DNA from: Streptomyces calvus
GTDB lineage: Bacteria; Actinomycetota; Actinomycetes; Streptomycetales; Streptomycetaceae
DNA length: 64,000 bases
Direction: 5' to 3'
Assembly (NCBI RefSeq): GCF_006782915.1
Contig: NZ_VCNP01000010.1
Location: 124,001-188,000, forward strand
A program made the translations under genes and the position numbers. Of the stretch, positions 35,067-44,044 are shown piece by piece. The notes beneath the pieces were generated by a model, which was not told the origin of the DNA, made no database searches, and worked only from the letters and a program-made list of their open reading frames with translations. Every line of letters starts with the position of its first letter. Position 1 is the first letter of the stretch.

Positions 35067-35912
35067 TCAGGCTCCGTCCGACAGCAGCTCCACCACCCGG
35101 CGTGCGGTGGCGGCGTCCCGGGCCGCGGTGAAGGGCAGCGTGTTGCCGCCGCGGACGGCGAAGGGCCGGCCCGCGCGGGTGAGGTGGCTGCCGCCCGCCT
35201 CCTCCACGAGGAGCACACCGGCGGCGTGGTCCCAGGCCGCTTCCCAGCTGAAGGCGGTGGCGTCCAGCTCGCCGCGGGCGACGGCCAGGTACTCCAGGCC
35301 GGCGGAGCCGCAGGCGCGCGGTGCCACGCCGTCCGTCCACAGGCCGAGCAGGGCCCGCTTCTGCTGGTCCGTCGTGTAGTCCGGGTGGGAGGTGGCCACG
35401 TGGAGGTCACGGCCGGGTTCCGGGGAACCGGCGTGCAGCCGCTCGCCGTCGAGGCGGGCGCCGTGTCCCCGGACGGCCGTGGCGAGCTGGTCGCGGGCGG
35501 GGGCGTAGGTCCAGGAGGCGTACACGACGCCTCGCCGGGCGAGGGCGACCAGGGTGCAGAAGCCGGGGTCGCCGTGCACGAACTGGCGGGTGCCGTCGAC
35601 GGGGTCGACGATCCAGACCGGCGCGTCGCCCTGTATCGCCTCGTACGACGCCGGGTTGGCGTGCACCGCCTCCTCGCCGACCACGACCGAGCCGGGCAGC
35701 AGGGCGGGCAGGGCCTCCGTGAGATACAGCTCGGCCTTGCGGTCGGCGTCGGTCACCAGGTCGTGCGGGCCGGTCTTGAGATCCACTTCGTGTGCGGCGA
35801 GGCGCCGCCAGCGCGGCATGATCTCCTGCGCCGCCGCCTTCCGGACGGCTTCCTCCACGTCCAGGGCGTGCCGGCCGAGAAACTCGTCGATGGTTTCGTT
35901 GTCCTCGATCAT
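35067..35912 (-). CDS. inositol monophosphatase-family phosphatase
   Basis: A 281-residue Mg2+-dependent, Li+-sensitive-type phosphatase. The metal ligands are visible in DLVTDADRKAE, VVVGEEAVH, IVDPVDGTRQFVHG and SWEAAWDHAAGVLLVEEAGG. The family includes inositol-1-phosphatase, histidinol phosphatase and PAP phosphatase; the variant GTRQFVHG and the CGSAGLEYLAVARGELD block are compatible with several of these. Actinobacteria use inositol for mycothiol and phosphatidylinositol, so that is the default guess. The start at 35912 (MIEDNETIDEF) is the first ATG with conserved length after it; a GGAG lies only a few bases upstream. Confidence 0.85.
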   Translation of the reverse strand: MIEDNETIDEFLGRHALDVEEAVRKAAAQEIMPRWRRLAAHEVDLKTGPHDLVTDADRKAELYLTEALPALLPGSVVVGEEAVHANPASYEAIQGDAPVWIVDPVDGTRQFVHGDPGFCTLVALARRGVVYASWTYAPARDQLATAVRGHGARLDGERLHAGSPEPGRDLHVATSHPDYTTDQQKRALLGLWTDGVAPRACGSAGLEYLAVARGELDATAFSWEAAWDHAAGVLLVEEAGGSHLTRAGRPFAVRGGNTLPFTAARDAATARRVVELLSDGA

Positions 35913-36012
35913 GTCTCCATGAGAGCACGCGCCACTGACAATCCCCACCGGCCCGGTGCACTCCGGGTGGAATCGGCATGAAATCGGAGCGCCGGGCCGT
36001 TCGGGGCGTGGG

Positions 36013-37851
36013 TCAGCGGCCCACCGCGTAGCCCTGCATGCCGCGGGGGTTCGCCGCGGCGGACAGGACACCGGTGCGGGGGTCCCGGGCGACCGCGCAG
36101 AGCCGGCCCTCCGACCACGGCTCGCCGACCGTCACCCGGTGGCCGCGGCGCCGCAGCCCGTCCACCACCCGCGGGTCCGTGCGGGACTCGACGGTGACGC
36201 TGCCGGGGCGCATGCCGCGCGGGTAGAAGGAGCCCGGGAAGCTGTCGTTGTGCCAGTTCGGGGCGTCGATGGCGCCCTGGAGGTCGAGTCCGCCGCGCAC
36301 CTGCCCGCGCAGGACCACCGCGAGGAAGAAGTGCAGCTGCCACTGGTCCTGCTGGTCGCCGCCGGGCGTGCCGAACGCCATGACGGGCACGCCGTCGCGC
36401 AGCGCGATCGACGGGGTGAGGGTGGTCCGGGGGCGGCGGCCGGGGGTGAGGGTGTTGGGCAGGCCGTCCTCCAGCCAGGTCATCTGCAGCCGGGTGCCCA
36501 GCGGGAAGCCCAGTTCGGGCACGACGGGGTTGGACTGGAGCCAGCCCCCGCTGGGCGTGGCCGCGATCATGTTGCCCCAGCGGTCGACGATGTCGAGGTG
36601 GCAGGTGTCGCCGCGGGTGCGGCCGTCGCCGGAGACGTCCGGCTCGCCGGGCACGGGGGACGTGGGGCTCTTGGCCACGGTGGGCTCGCCGGCGCCCATC
36701 GGGCCGGAGCCGGGTTCGTCCGCGGCCACGTCGCGCGCGTGGGTGCTCAGCCGGGGGGTGCGGCCGCCGGGGCTGCCGGGCCGCAGGTCGTGGGAGGCGC
36801 GCGGGCCGACCTTGGTGCGCCGCTCGGCGTTGTACTCGGCGGACAGCAGGTCGTCGAGCGGCACCTCGGCGGCGTCGCCGTACCAGGCCTCGCGGTCGGC
36901 CATGGCGAGCTTGCAGCCCTCGATCAGCAGGTGCAGGTAGTCGGCGGAGCCGTACTCGGGCAGTTCCGGCGGGAGCAGCGCGAGCTGCTGGAGCAGCACC
37001 GGGCCCTGGCTCCAGGGGCCGGCCTTGCACACGGTCCAGCCGCGGAAGTCGTACGTGGCCGGGCTCTCGTAGGTCGCGGACCAGCCGGCGAGGTCGGCTG
37101 CGGTGAGCGTGCCGGTGTGGTGCTCGCCGCTGGTGTCCAGGGTGGGCCGCTGTGCCTGCCGGACCAGGGCGTCGGCTATGAAGCCGGTGCGCCACACCTC
37201 CCGCGCGGCCTCGATCTGCGCCTCCCGGTCCCCCGCTCCGGCGACCTCGGCGAGCAGCCGCTTCCAGGTGGCGGCGAGGGCGGGATTGCGGAAGAGCTCA
37301 CCGGGGCGGGGTGCGCGGCCGCCGGGCAGGTACACCTCGGCCGAGGAGGTCCACTCCGTTTCGAACAGTTCCCGCAGGGTCTCGACGGTCTCGCCGACGC
37401 GCTCGACGGGCGGGTGGCCGTCCTCGGCGTATCCGATGGCGTACTTCAGGACGTCGGCGAGGGTCTTGGTGCCGTGGTCGCGCAGCAGCAGCATCCAGGC
37501 GTCGAAGGCGCCGGGCACGGCCGCGGCGAGCGGCCCGGTGCCGGGGACGAGGTCCAGGCCGAGGCCGCGGTAGTGGGCGGCGCTCGCCCCGGCCGGTGCG
37601 ACGCCCTGCCCGCACAGCACCCGCACCTGACCGCCCGCCGGTGCGATCAGGATCGGCACCTCGCCGGCCGGGCCGTTGAGGTGCGGCTCGACGACCTGCA
37701 GGACGAACGCTCCGGCCACGGCCGCGTCGTAGGCGTTGCCGCCGTCCTCCAGCACGGCCATCGCCGACTGCGAGGCCAGCCAGTGCGTGGAGGACACCAT
37801 GCCGAAGGTTCCCTGGAGGGTCGGTCGGGTCGTGAACACAGGGCCTCTCAC
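36013..37851 (-). CDS. gamma-glutamyltransferase-family Ntn hydrolase
   Basis: A 612-residue Ntn hydrolase that should self-cleave before Thr416 in RGDTCHLDIVDRWGNMIA to give large and small subunits. Substrate-side motifs TPSGGW, FPLGTR and the oxyanion region PGGDQQDQW are present; in canonical enzymes the last reads GSPGG. There is no signal peptide, so it is probably cytoplasmic, unlike periplasmic or secreted GGTs that act on glutathione. Streptomyces makes mycothiol, so glutathione is not the likely substrate. An acylase role for another gamma-glutamyl or amide compound is possible. It stands alone, with 100 bp to the inositol-phosphatase-like gene. Confidence 0.85.
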   Translation of the reverse strand: MRGPVFTTRPTLQGTFGMVSSTHWLASQSAMAVLEDGGNAYDAAVAGAFVLQVVEPHLNGPAGEVPILIAPAGGQVRVLCGQGVAPAGASAAHYRGLGLDLVPGTGPLAAAVPGAFDAWMLLLRDHGTKTLADVLKYAIGYAEDGHPPVERVGETVETLRELFETEWTSSAEVYLPGGRAPRPGELFRNPALAATWKRLLAEVAGAGDREAQIEAAREVWRTGFIADALVRQAQRPTLDTSGEHHTGTLTAADLAGWSATYESPATYDFRGWTVCKAGPWSQGPVLLQQLALLPPELPEYGSADYLHLLIEGCKLAMADREAWYGDAAEVPLDDLLSAEYNAERRTKVGPRASHDLRPGSPGGRTPRLSTHARDVAADEPGSGPMGAGEPTVAKSPTSPVPGEPDVSGDGRTRGDTCHLDIVDRWGNMIAATPSGGWLQSNPVVPELGFPLGTRLQMTWLEDGLPNTLTPGRRPRTTLTPSIALRDGVPVMAFGTPGGDQQDQWQLHFFLAVVLRGQVRGGLDLQGAIDAPNWHNDSFPGSFYPRGMRPGSVTVESRTDPRVVDGLRRRGHRVTVGEPWSEGRLCAVARDPRTGVLSAAANPRGMQGYAVGR

Positions 37852-38113
37852 CTCACTGTTCTACGTGCATCGGCCGGGACGACGGGTGCTCGGGACGTCC
37901 TGGGGGGATCCGGGGAGTGTACGCCGGGGATCTCCTTCTCCCGCTCCCCGGAGGGCTGTCGATCGCCCCGCGCCCCTTCCTTCCCGCTTCCGGCACGCCC
38001 CGTCCCCGCTCGGGCCGCCGGGCGGGAGGAGGGAGCGGCCGGCGACGGCCGTGTCCCGTTAGGCTGAACAACGATCAACGGTACGGGCGGGGAAGCAGAG
38101 GACGGCGGATGTC

Positions 38114-39178
38114 ATGACGAGCGCCGAGGGCAGACCTACGACGGGATCCGGGCGTCCCACCTCGCGGGACGTCGCCCGGCTCGCCGGCGTGTCGCACACC
38201 GCCGTCTCCTTCGTCTTCAACGGCCGCGCCCAGGGCAACCTCTCCCCCGCCACCCAGGAACGCATCCGGCAGGCCGCCGCCCAGCTCGGCTACCGGCCCG
38301 ACCCCGTCGCCCGCGGCCTGCGCCGCCGCCGTACGGCCGTGATCGGGCTGGTCACCGACGAGATCGCGTCCTCGCCGTTCGCGGGGCGGCTGCTGCGCGG
38401 TGCCATGGAGACGGCCTGGTCGAGCGAACACCTCGTCCTCACCATCGACTCCGGCGGCGACCCGGCCAAGGAGGACGCGGCCGTCGCCGAACTCCTCGAC
38501 CGGCGGGTCGACGGCATCATCTACGCCGCCATGTCGCTGCGCCGGGTCCGCGTCCCCGAAGGGCTGCACCGCACCCACTCCGTCCTCGCCAACTGCCTGC
38601 CGGAGGACGACTCCCTGCCCGCCGTCATCCCCGCCGAGCGGGCCGGCGGCCGTACGGCGGCCAGGCTGCTGCTCGACCACGGGCACCGCAGGATCGCCCA
38701 CATCGGCGGTCTCGACGACATCGCGTCCGTCGAGCGGCTGCGCGGCTTCCGCGACGCGCTGCGCGCCGAGGGGATCACCGTGCCCAGGGACTGGGTGGTG
38801 CGCACCGGCGGAGAGATCGCCGGGGGTTACGAGGGAGCGGTGCGGCTGCTCGACGGTGTGGATCCGGCCCGCCGACCCACCGCCGTCTTCTGCTACAACG
38901 ACCGGGTCGCGGCGGGCGCCCTGCACGCCGCGACCCGGCTCGGCATCGCCGTCCCGGGCGAGCTGTCGCTGGTCGGGTACGACGACCAGGAACACATGGC
39001 CGCCTTCCTCACGCCGCCGCTCACCACGGTCGCCCTCCCCCACCGCGAGATGGGCGAGGCCGCCACCCGCCTCGTCCTCGACGCCATCACCACCGGCCGC
39101 ACCCCGCCGGCCACCGTCCGCCGCCTGGCCTGCCCGCTGGTGACCCGCTCGTCGGTGGGTCCGGTACCGACCGGGTGA
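38114..39178 (+). CDS. LacI-family regulator of the fructan locus
   Basis: A 354-residue LacI regulator. The helix-turn-helix and hinge are TSRDVARLAGVSHTAVSFVF (residues 16-35) and AAAQLGYRPDPVARGL. A periplasmic-binding-protein-like sensor domain follows and ends VALPHREMGEAATRLVLDAI. Its neighbours are a GH32 hydrolase and sugar importer on the opposite strand, so it is the obvious candidate to repress them until fructose or a fructo-oligosaccharide binds. The operator-like CTAAC/GTTAG repeats in the divergent promoter at 43871-43967 are its probable targets. It faces the GH32 gene across a strong hairpin. Confidence 0.88.
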   Translation: MTSAEGRPTTGSGRPTSRDVARLAGVSHTAVSFVFNGRAQGNLSPATQERIRQAAAQLGYRPDPVARGLRRRRTAVIGLVTDEIASSPFAGRLLRGAMETAWSSEHLVLTIDSGGDPAKEDAAVAELLDRRVDGIIYAAMSLRRVRVPEGLHRTHSVLANCLPEDDSLPAVIPAERAGGRTAARLLLDHGHRRIAHIGGLDDIASVERLRGFRDALRAEGITVPRDWVVRTGGEIAGGYEGAVRLLDGVDPARRPTAVFCYNDRVAAGALHAATRLGIAVPGELSLVGYDDQEHMAAFLTPPLTTVALPHREMGEAATRLVLDAITTGRTPPATVRRLACPLVTRSSVGPVPTG

Positions 39179-39228
39179 CGAGGCGGCGGCCACCCCGGGA
39201 CGCCGTGCCGCGCCGGGACAGCGGTGTG

Positions 39229-39261
39229 CCGCGCCGGACGGGAACGGCCCGTCCGGCGCGG
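39229..39261 (+). terminator. bidirectional terminator between the LacI gene and the GH32 operon
   Basis: CCGCGCCGGACGGG (39229-39242) and CCCGTCCGGCGCGG (39248-39261) form a perfect 14-bp G+C stem with a 5-base loop. It lies between the convergent stops at 39178 and 39281. No T-run is present on either side. Confidence 0.7.
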
Positions 39262-39280
39262 TCCTGCGCCCGCATGGTGA

Positions 39281-40639
39281 TCAGTTCAGGGTGGGTCCGG
39301 ACAACTCCCATGCCGTGACGGCGGCTTCGGGCCCGGTGACGGTCAGTTCGGGCGCGTCGCCGGGGCCCCGGTAGACCCGCTCGGTCACCGTGGCCCGGTC
39401 GCCCGCGAACACCTCGTACAGCGAACCGTCGACGAGGACGCGGACGTCCAGCTCCGGGCCGCGCGGCACCCGCACCTCCACCGGCGCGGGCCGCCCGGCC
39501 CGCCGTACGGTCAGGGTGCCCTCGGCGGGGTCGATGCGCAGCGTCAGTCCTTCCCCGAGGCGGACCGTCGTGACCGCTCGGGCGGTGACCGTCAGGTCGT
39601 ACGCGTCCGGGAGCGGTGTGCCCGGGACGGGTGCCGTGACGAACGGCTCCGTTGCCCGCAGCGCGTCCAACTCCGGCGCCGGCAGAACGCGCAGGGTGCC
39701 GTCGGCGTGGACGTCGACGACGCGTGGCGCGGTGAGCACACCGGCCCAGCCCGCCCGCTCGGCCTCGCCGGGCCCGCGGGACTCCCAGGACCAGCCCCAC
39801 ATCAGCGCCCGCTCCGGTTCTTGCAGGACGGCGGGCGCGTAGAAGTCACGGCCGTGGTCGAGGGCGCCGCCGGTGCGCGGCGCGAACCGCAACTCTCCGT
39901 CGGCCGAGGTTTCCAGACTGCCCGTCAGGTAGCCGGTCGCGCTCGGGTCGCCGTCCCACAGCGACACCACCAGCACCCAGTCCCCTCCCGGAGTCACCAG
40001 CAACTGTGGGCACTCCCAGCCGACGGCCTTGTCGCCAAACGCGTCCACGGCCACCGGGTCGTCGCCGTCCAGCAGCACACCGGCGAACCGCCAGTCGGTC
40101 AGGTCGTCGCAGTCGTACAGCAGGACGGAGGGCGTGCCGTCGGCGTGGCCCGCGCCGACCAGGCCCCAGCGGCGGCCGGCGTGCCGGAAGACGAACGGAT
40201 CGCGGAACATCACCACGTCCAGGCCGGCCGGCGGGCCCGGCACCACCGGCACGGGCAGCGGCTTCCACTCGGTCAGCGCCGGGTCGCCCGGGTCGGCCGC
40301 GCGGGCCAGGCAGATGGCGCCGAGGCCGGTGTGGTGGTGGTCGATTCCCGTGTACACCGCCGTCGGGACTCCGTCGTCGTCGACCACGCAGCCGGACCAG
40401 CAGCCCGCCTCGTCGGGCCCGCCGGGCGTCGGGGCGAGCGCGATCGGGTGGTGCTGCCAGCGGGCCAGGTCGGGGCTGGAGGCATGGCCCCAGTGGACGT
40501 CGGCGTGCACCGGCGCGCCCGGGTTGTGCTGGTAGAAGAGGTGGTAGCGGTCGCCCCAACGGAACGGACCGTTCGGGTCGTTGATCCAGTGGGCGGGCGG
40601 ACGGACCCGGAAGCGCGGCGCGTTGCGGTCGAGGCTCAA
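39281..40639 (-). CDS. cytoplasmic GH32 fructan/sucrose hydrolase
   Basis: A 452-residue GH32 enzyme without a signal peptide, so it should cut imported fructosides in the cytoplasm. The three catalytic motifs are present: nucleophile Asp21 in HWINDPNGP, the transition-state Asp in VVMFRDPFVF and the acid/base Glu in GWECPQLL. A C-terminal beta-sandwich module ends in LFEVFAGD-like sequence (SLYEVFAGDRATVTERVY). The start is TTG at 40639, chosen because AGGAG lies 8 bases upstream and the codon overlaps the upstream permease stop (TTGA). Sucrose, levanbiose or inulobiose are possible substrates. Confidence 0.9.
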   Translation of the reverse strand: MSLDRNAPRFRVRPPAHWINDPNGPFRWGDRYHLFYQHNPGAPVHADVHWGHASSPDLARWQHHPIALAPTPGGPDEAGCWSGCVVDDDGVPTAVYTGIDHHHTGLGAICLARAADPGDPALTEWKPLPVPVVPGPPAGLDVVMFRDPFVFRHAGRRWGLVGAGHADGTPSVLLYDCDDLTDWRFAGVLLDGDDPVAVDAFGDKAVGWECPQLLVTPGGDWVLVVSLWDGDPSATGYLTGSLETSADGELRFAPRTGGALDHGRDFYAPAVLQEPERALMWGWSWESRGPGEAERAGWAGVLTAPRVVDVHADGTLRVLPAPELDALRATEPFVTAPVPGTPLPDAYDLTVTARAVTTVRLGEGLTLRIDPAEGTLTVRRAGRPAPVEVRVPRGPELDVRVLVDGSLYEVFAGDRATVTERVYRGPGDAPELTVTGPEAAVTAWELSGPTLN

Positions 40640-41490
40640 CGGTTGACTCCTGCGGAGGTGATGCCCTCGCGGAGAGGGCGCTGACCGACGACGAACACGG
40701 CGACGGCGGGAATCATGGACAGCACCACACCGGCGAGCACCACCGAGACGGAGCCGGTGCCGAGGTTGCCCTGGAGGGAGACCAGCCCCAGCGGCAGCGT
40801 GTAGTTCTGGCCGGACGTCTCCAGGATCAGCGGGCGGAAGAACTCGTTCCAGTGGTAGTTGAAGGCCAGTACGCCGACGATCGCGAGACCCGGCGCGGCG
40901 AGCGGCGCGTACACCGAGCGGAACACCCGCCACGGGCCCGCCCCGTCGAGCATCGCCGCCTCGCCCAGGTCCTTCGGCATGCCCAGGAAGTACTGGCGCA
41001 TCAGGAAGGTGCCGAACGCGGTCGGGAAGGCCGGAATGATCAGTCCGAGCAGGGTGTCGGTCAGCCCCATCGACTTCAGCACCAGGAACACCGGCACGAT
41101 GGTGACCTGCAACGGCACCATCATGGTCGCCAGGACCAGGGCGAACAGCGGCTTCTTGAACCGGAACTCCAGGCGGGCGAACGCGTATCCGGCGAGTCCC
41201 GCGGTGATCATCTGGCCGACCGCGATCAGCGCCGTGACCAGCGTGGAGTTGAGGGCGAGCAGCCAGACGTCGATCTGTGCGAACACGCCGCGGTAGGCCT
41301 CGACGGTCGGCTCGGAGGGAACGATCTGCGGCGGCAGGTCGAACGACTCCGCCGGAGTGCGCAGTGAGGTGGAGACGGTCCAGATGACCGGACCGAGGGT
41401 CAGCAGGGCGCAGACGGCCAGTCCGGCGATCCGCGCCCACGGCGCGAGGGAGTGACGCACCCGGCCGGTGGTCAGGGTCGTGTGGCTCAT
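40636..41490 (-). CDS. carbohydrate ABC transporter permease (MalG-like)
   Basis: A 284-residue inner-membrane permease with about six helices of the CUT1 family. The EAA loop that docks the ATPase is EAAMLDGAGPWRVFRSVYAP, with the expected G near its centre. It pairs with the permease encoded upstream to import a fructo-oligosaccharide delivered by the binding protein. There is no ATPase gene in the operon; Streptomyces sugar importers commonly share the ATPase MsiK, encoded elsewhere. Its TGA overlaps the TTG of the GH32 gene. Confidence 0.92.
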   Translation of the reverse strand: MSHTTLTTGRVRHSLAPWARIAGLAVCALLTLGPVIWTVSTSLRTPAESFDLPPQIVPSEPTVEAYRGVFAQIDVWLLALNSTLVTALIAVGQMITAGLAGYAFARLEFRFKKPLFALVLATMMVPLQVTIVPVFLVLKSMGLTDTLLGLIIPAFPTAFGTFLMRQYFLGMPKDLGEAAMLDGAGPWRVFRSVYAPLAAPGLAIVGVLAFNYHWNEFFRPLILETSGQNYTLPLGLVSLQGNLGTGSVSVVLAGVVLSMIPAVAVFVVGQRPLREGITSAGVNR

Positions 41491-41504
41491 GGGACTCACC
41501 CGGC

Positions 41505-42458
41505 TCACTGGTAGTGGACGAAACGCCGGCTGAGCCGGAACTGGAGGGCGGTCACCGCCATGATCAGCACGAACAGCAGCACGCCCACCGCGGACGCGGT
41601 GCCGAACCGCAGCTGCTCGAAGGCGGTCTCGTAGATGACCATCACGACGGTGCGGGTGGAGTCGCCGGGACCGCCGTTGGTCAGCACGTACGGCTGCTCG
41701 AAGACCTGGAGCGCGTTGATGATGCCGACCACGGACGCCACCAGCAGCGTCGGCGACAGCAGCGGCAGGGTGACGTGCAGGTGCTTGCGGAGCCCGGTGG
41801 CGCCGTCCAGGGCGGCGGCCTCGTGGACCTCCTTCGGGATGTTGTTGAGGCCGCCCACGAACAGCAGGAACGAGAACCCGAACTGCTGCCAGACATAGAC
41901 CAGGATCACCGCCGCCATCGCCCCGTTCTCCGAGGTCAGCCAGGGCACCGGTGCGATCCCGACCAGGCCGAGCAGCCAGTTCACCAGCCCGAAGTCCTGG
42001 TTGAACAGGTACTTCATCACCACGGAGATGGACGCCGCGGACAGCACCAGCGGGAAGAAGAACGCCGACCGGAACACCGACCGCAGCCAGAGCGGCATCC
42101 GCCCGTTCACCGTGATCGCCAGTACCAGCGCGACCAGCAGTTGCAGCGCGACCGCCAGCACCATGAAGAGCAGCGTGTTGCGGAAGGAGACCAGCACGGT
42201 CGAGTCGCCGAACACCTCGCCGTAGTTGGCGGCCCCGGCGAACCGCGGGGAGTCGATCACGTTCCAGTGGAACAGGCTCAGCACCACCGAGCCGACGATC
42301 GGGACGACCGTGAAGACGACGATGCCGACGATCGTCGGCGCCAGGAACACGGTGGCCAGCAGCCGTGTGCCGCGCTCCCGCGCGGAGGGACGGACCAGGG
42401 CCGCGGGCGGCCGGGGCGCCGACTGCGACCGGGCCGGCGGAATTTGGGTGTTCGTCAT
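41505..42458 (-). CDS. carbohydrate ABC transporter permease (MalF-like)
   Basis: A 317-residue permease of the CUT1 family with about six to seven helices. The EAA loop is EVHEAAALDGATGLRKHLHV, followed by the typical LPLLSPTLL. It is the partner of the MalG-like subunit, 14 bp downstream. The ATG at 42458 overlaps the end of the binding-protein gene by 4 bp, so the transporter is made in a fixed ratio. A proline/alanine-rich cytosolic N-terminus of about 30 residues precedes the first helix. Confidence 0.92.
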   Translation of the reverse strand: MTNTQIPPARSQSAPRPPAALVRPSARERGTRLLATVFLAPTIVGIVVFTVVPIVGSVVLSLFHWNVIDSPRFAGAANYGEVFGDSTVLVSFRNTLLFMVLAVALQLLVALVLAITVNGRMPLWLRSVFRSAFFFPLVLSAASISVVMKYLFNQDFGLVNWLLGLVGIAPVPWLTSENGAMAAVILVYVWQQFGFSFLLFVGGLNNIPKEVHEAAALDGATGLRKHLHVTLPLLSPTLLVASVVGIINALQVFEQPYVLTNGGPGDSTRTVVMVIYETAFEQLRFGTASAVGVLLFVLIMAVTALQFRLSRRFVHYQ

Positions 42459-43861
42459 GCGTCACGCTCCATGGCCTTCTCCAGATCGCCCTGCAGCCGG
42501 CGCAGCGCCGGACGCACCGCGCGCGGGGAGGACAGGGCGGTGCCGGTGTGCTTCAGCAGCACCTGCTCCACCTCGGCGACCTGCGGCGGCGCCGGGATGG
42601 GCCCGGTGTCGGGGAACCGGTCGAGGGTGTCGTAGAAGACCCGCCAGTGGTCGGGGCCGGTCTCCCGGTAGCGGTCGGCGGTCAGCATCGAACGGCGCGC
42701 CGGGGTGGTCTGGTTGGTGGTGAACAGCCGGGTCAGGGTGTCCTTGCGGGCGGCGTACTTGATGAACTCCCACGCCTCCTCCTGCCGCTTGGAGGTGCGC
42801 AGCAGCGCGTAGCCCGCCCCGCCGAACTGGTGGCGCTGGGTGCGCCAGCGCGGGAAGTACTGCACGTCGTAGCGGTCGGCGGGCATCCCCGCCTGGTGCA
42901 GGCCGCCCGCCCAGAAGCCGCCCGCGGGCGTCACCCCGACCCGGCCCGTGGAGAACACACCGACCAGGTTCTGCCCGTTGCCGCCCTCGGGACGGGTGCA
43001 CAGGCCCTCCTCGATGAGGGAGGCCAGGTACTCGTACGTCTCCTCGAAGCGGGCGCCGGTCGCCTGCGGCGTGGTCCAGCGGAAGCCGCCGCCGCGGCCC
43101 TGCCGCTGGTCCGCCGGATAGAAGGTGTCCCACAGCCAGTCGCCGCCTGGCGCCTTGGACTCGGCCAGCAGATTGGTGCCGTTGGCGAAGAGCCAGGGCA
43201 CCACGCCGCCCCACAGCCGGTTGGTCCAGAAGTACGGCGTGAAGTGGGAGTCGCTCGACTTCTTCATCCGGCGCAGCAGCGCGGTGAAGTCGTCGCGGGT
43301 CCAGTCGGCCGGCGGGCGGTCCGCGCCGGCCCGGCGCAGCACCTGCCGGTTGAGGTACATGTCGGCCGCGTTGAACTCCACGGGCAGCTGGTACAGGCTG
43401 CCCTCGTACATCATCGACTCCACCAGCGAGGGGTGGACGTCGGCGAAGTACTCCCGCAGTTCGTCGGCGTCCCGCCGGACCCAGCGGTCCAGCGGCAGCC
43501 CGAGCCGCTGCGCGAACAACTGCACGCCCTCCGTCGCGACGTAGACCAGGTCGGGGGCCGTGCCCGCGGCGATCTGCGTGAGGATCTTGGCGAAGAAGTC
43601 CGACCAGTCGACGGCCTGCACCGCGTTGATCCGGAGCTTGATGTCGGGGTACTGCTCGGCGAAGCCCTCGGTGAGGGTGCGCACGGCGGCCGGGCCGTAG
43701 GCGGGGCCCAGGGTGGCGACGACGAGGGAACCGTCGTCGCGGCCGGGGATGTCGGCCGCGGTGAGCCGGTCCCAGGAGGCGGCGGTGCCGGCCAGCGCGG
43801 CGGCCGCCGCGCCGTAGGCGCCGTACCGCAGCAGGCTGCGGCGGGTGTGCGAGTCGGTCAT
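42455..43861 (-). CDS. extracellular sugar-binding protein of the fructan ABC importer
   Basis: A 468-residue solute-binding protein of the CUT1 family. A Tat-like signal (TRRSLLRYGAYGAAAAALAG) is present; I see no lipobox cysteine, so it may be a free or differently anchored protein. The body shows FAEQYPDIKLRINAV, the binding-protein block DWSDFFAKILTQIAAGTAPD and the tail SKRQEEAWEFIKYAA. It is the first gene of the transporter operon and should capture fructo-oligosaccharides released by the divergent secreted GH32. Operator-like repeats lie just upstream. Confidence 0.9.
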   Translation of the reverse strand: MTDSHTRRSLLRYGAYGAAAAALAGTAASWDRLTAADIPGRDDGSLVVATLGPAYGPAAVRTLTEGFAEQYPDIKLRINAVQAVDWSDFFAKILTQIAAGTAPDLVYVATEGVQLFAQRLGLPLDRWVRRDADELREYFADVHPSLVESMMYEGSLYQLPVEFNAADMYLNRQVLRRAGADRPPADWTRDDFTALLRRMKKSSDSHFTPYFWTNRLWGGVVPWLFANGTNLLAESKAPGGDWLWDTFYPADQRQGRGGGFRWTTPQATGARFEETYEYLASLIEEGLCTRPEGGNGQNLVGVFSTGRVGVTPAGGFWAGGLHQAGMPADRYDVQYFPRWRTQRHQFGGAGYALLRTSKRQEEAWEFIKYAARKDTLTRLFTTNQTTPARRSMLTADRYRETGPDHWRVFYDTLDRFPDTGPIPAPPQVAEVEQVLLKHTGTALSSPRAVRPALRRLQGDLEKAMERDA

Positions 43862-43870
43862 CGGACGGGC

Positions 43871-43975
43871 CTAACTCGTGTTAGTTCAGAAGTGATGCCG
43901 ACGATGATGGAAACATCGCCGCGACCCTGTCAAGACTCGGGAACCCCTTGACCTTTAACGAGTTAGGTCTACAGT
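43871..43975. promoter_or_regulatory. divergent promoters of the fructan locus with LacI-type operators
   Basis: Operator A is CTAACTCGTGTTAG (43871-43884), with perfect 5-bp arms. Operator B is TTAACGAGTTAG (43955-43966), whose reverse complement shares CTAACTCGT with A. For the secreted GH32, TTGACC (43948-43953) and TACAGT (43970-43975) with a 16-bp spacer are good -35 and -10 boxes, and operator B lies exactly between them. For the binding protein on the other strand, TTGACA (complement of 43928-43933) is a good -35 with a weak -10 about 18 bp on, and operator A lies downstream. Both layouts fit repression by the LacI protein at 38114. Confidence 0.7.
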
Positions 43976-44019
43976 CCTGGTTCCACAGGAGCCGCCGTTC
44001 CGAGCCGCCGCCTGCGGGG

Positions 44020-44033
44020 CTCGTTCGAACGAG
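44020..44033 (+). promoter_or_regulatory. 14-bp perfect palindrome in the leader of the secreted GH32 gene
   Basis: CTCGTTCGAACGAG reads the same on both strands. It ends at the ribosome-binding site GAGAGG (44031-44036) and is about 45 bp downstream of the -10. It could be a further operator or an mRNA stem that masks the ribosome-binding site. Confidence 0.45.
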
Positions 44034-44044
44034 AGGAACGATGT

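Noticed and set aside
39281..41440. 719-residue continuous frame joining the GH32 gene to sequence upstream
   Set aside because: The part before the TTG at 40639 is a wrong-frame reading of the MalG-like permease. The TTG has a good ribosome-binding site and overlaps the permease stop.
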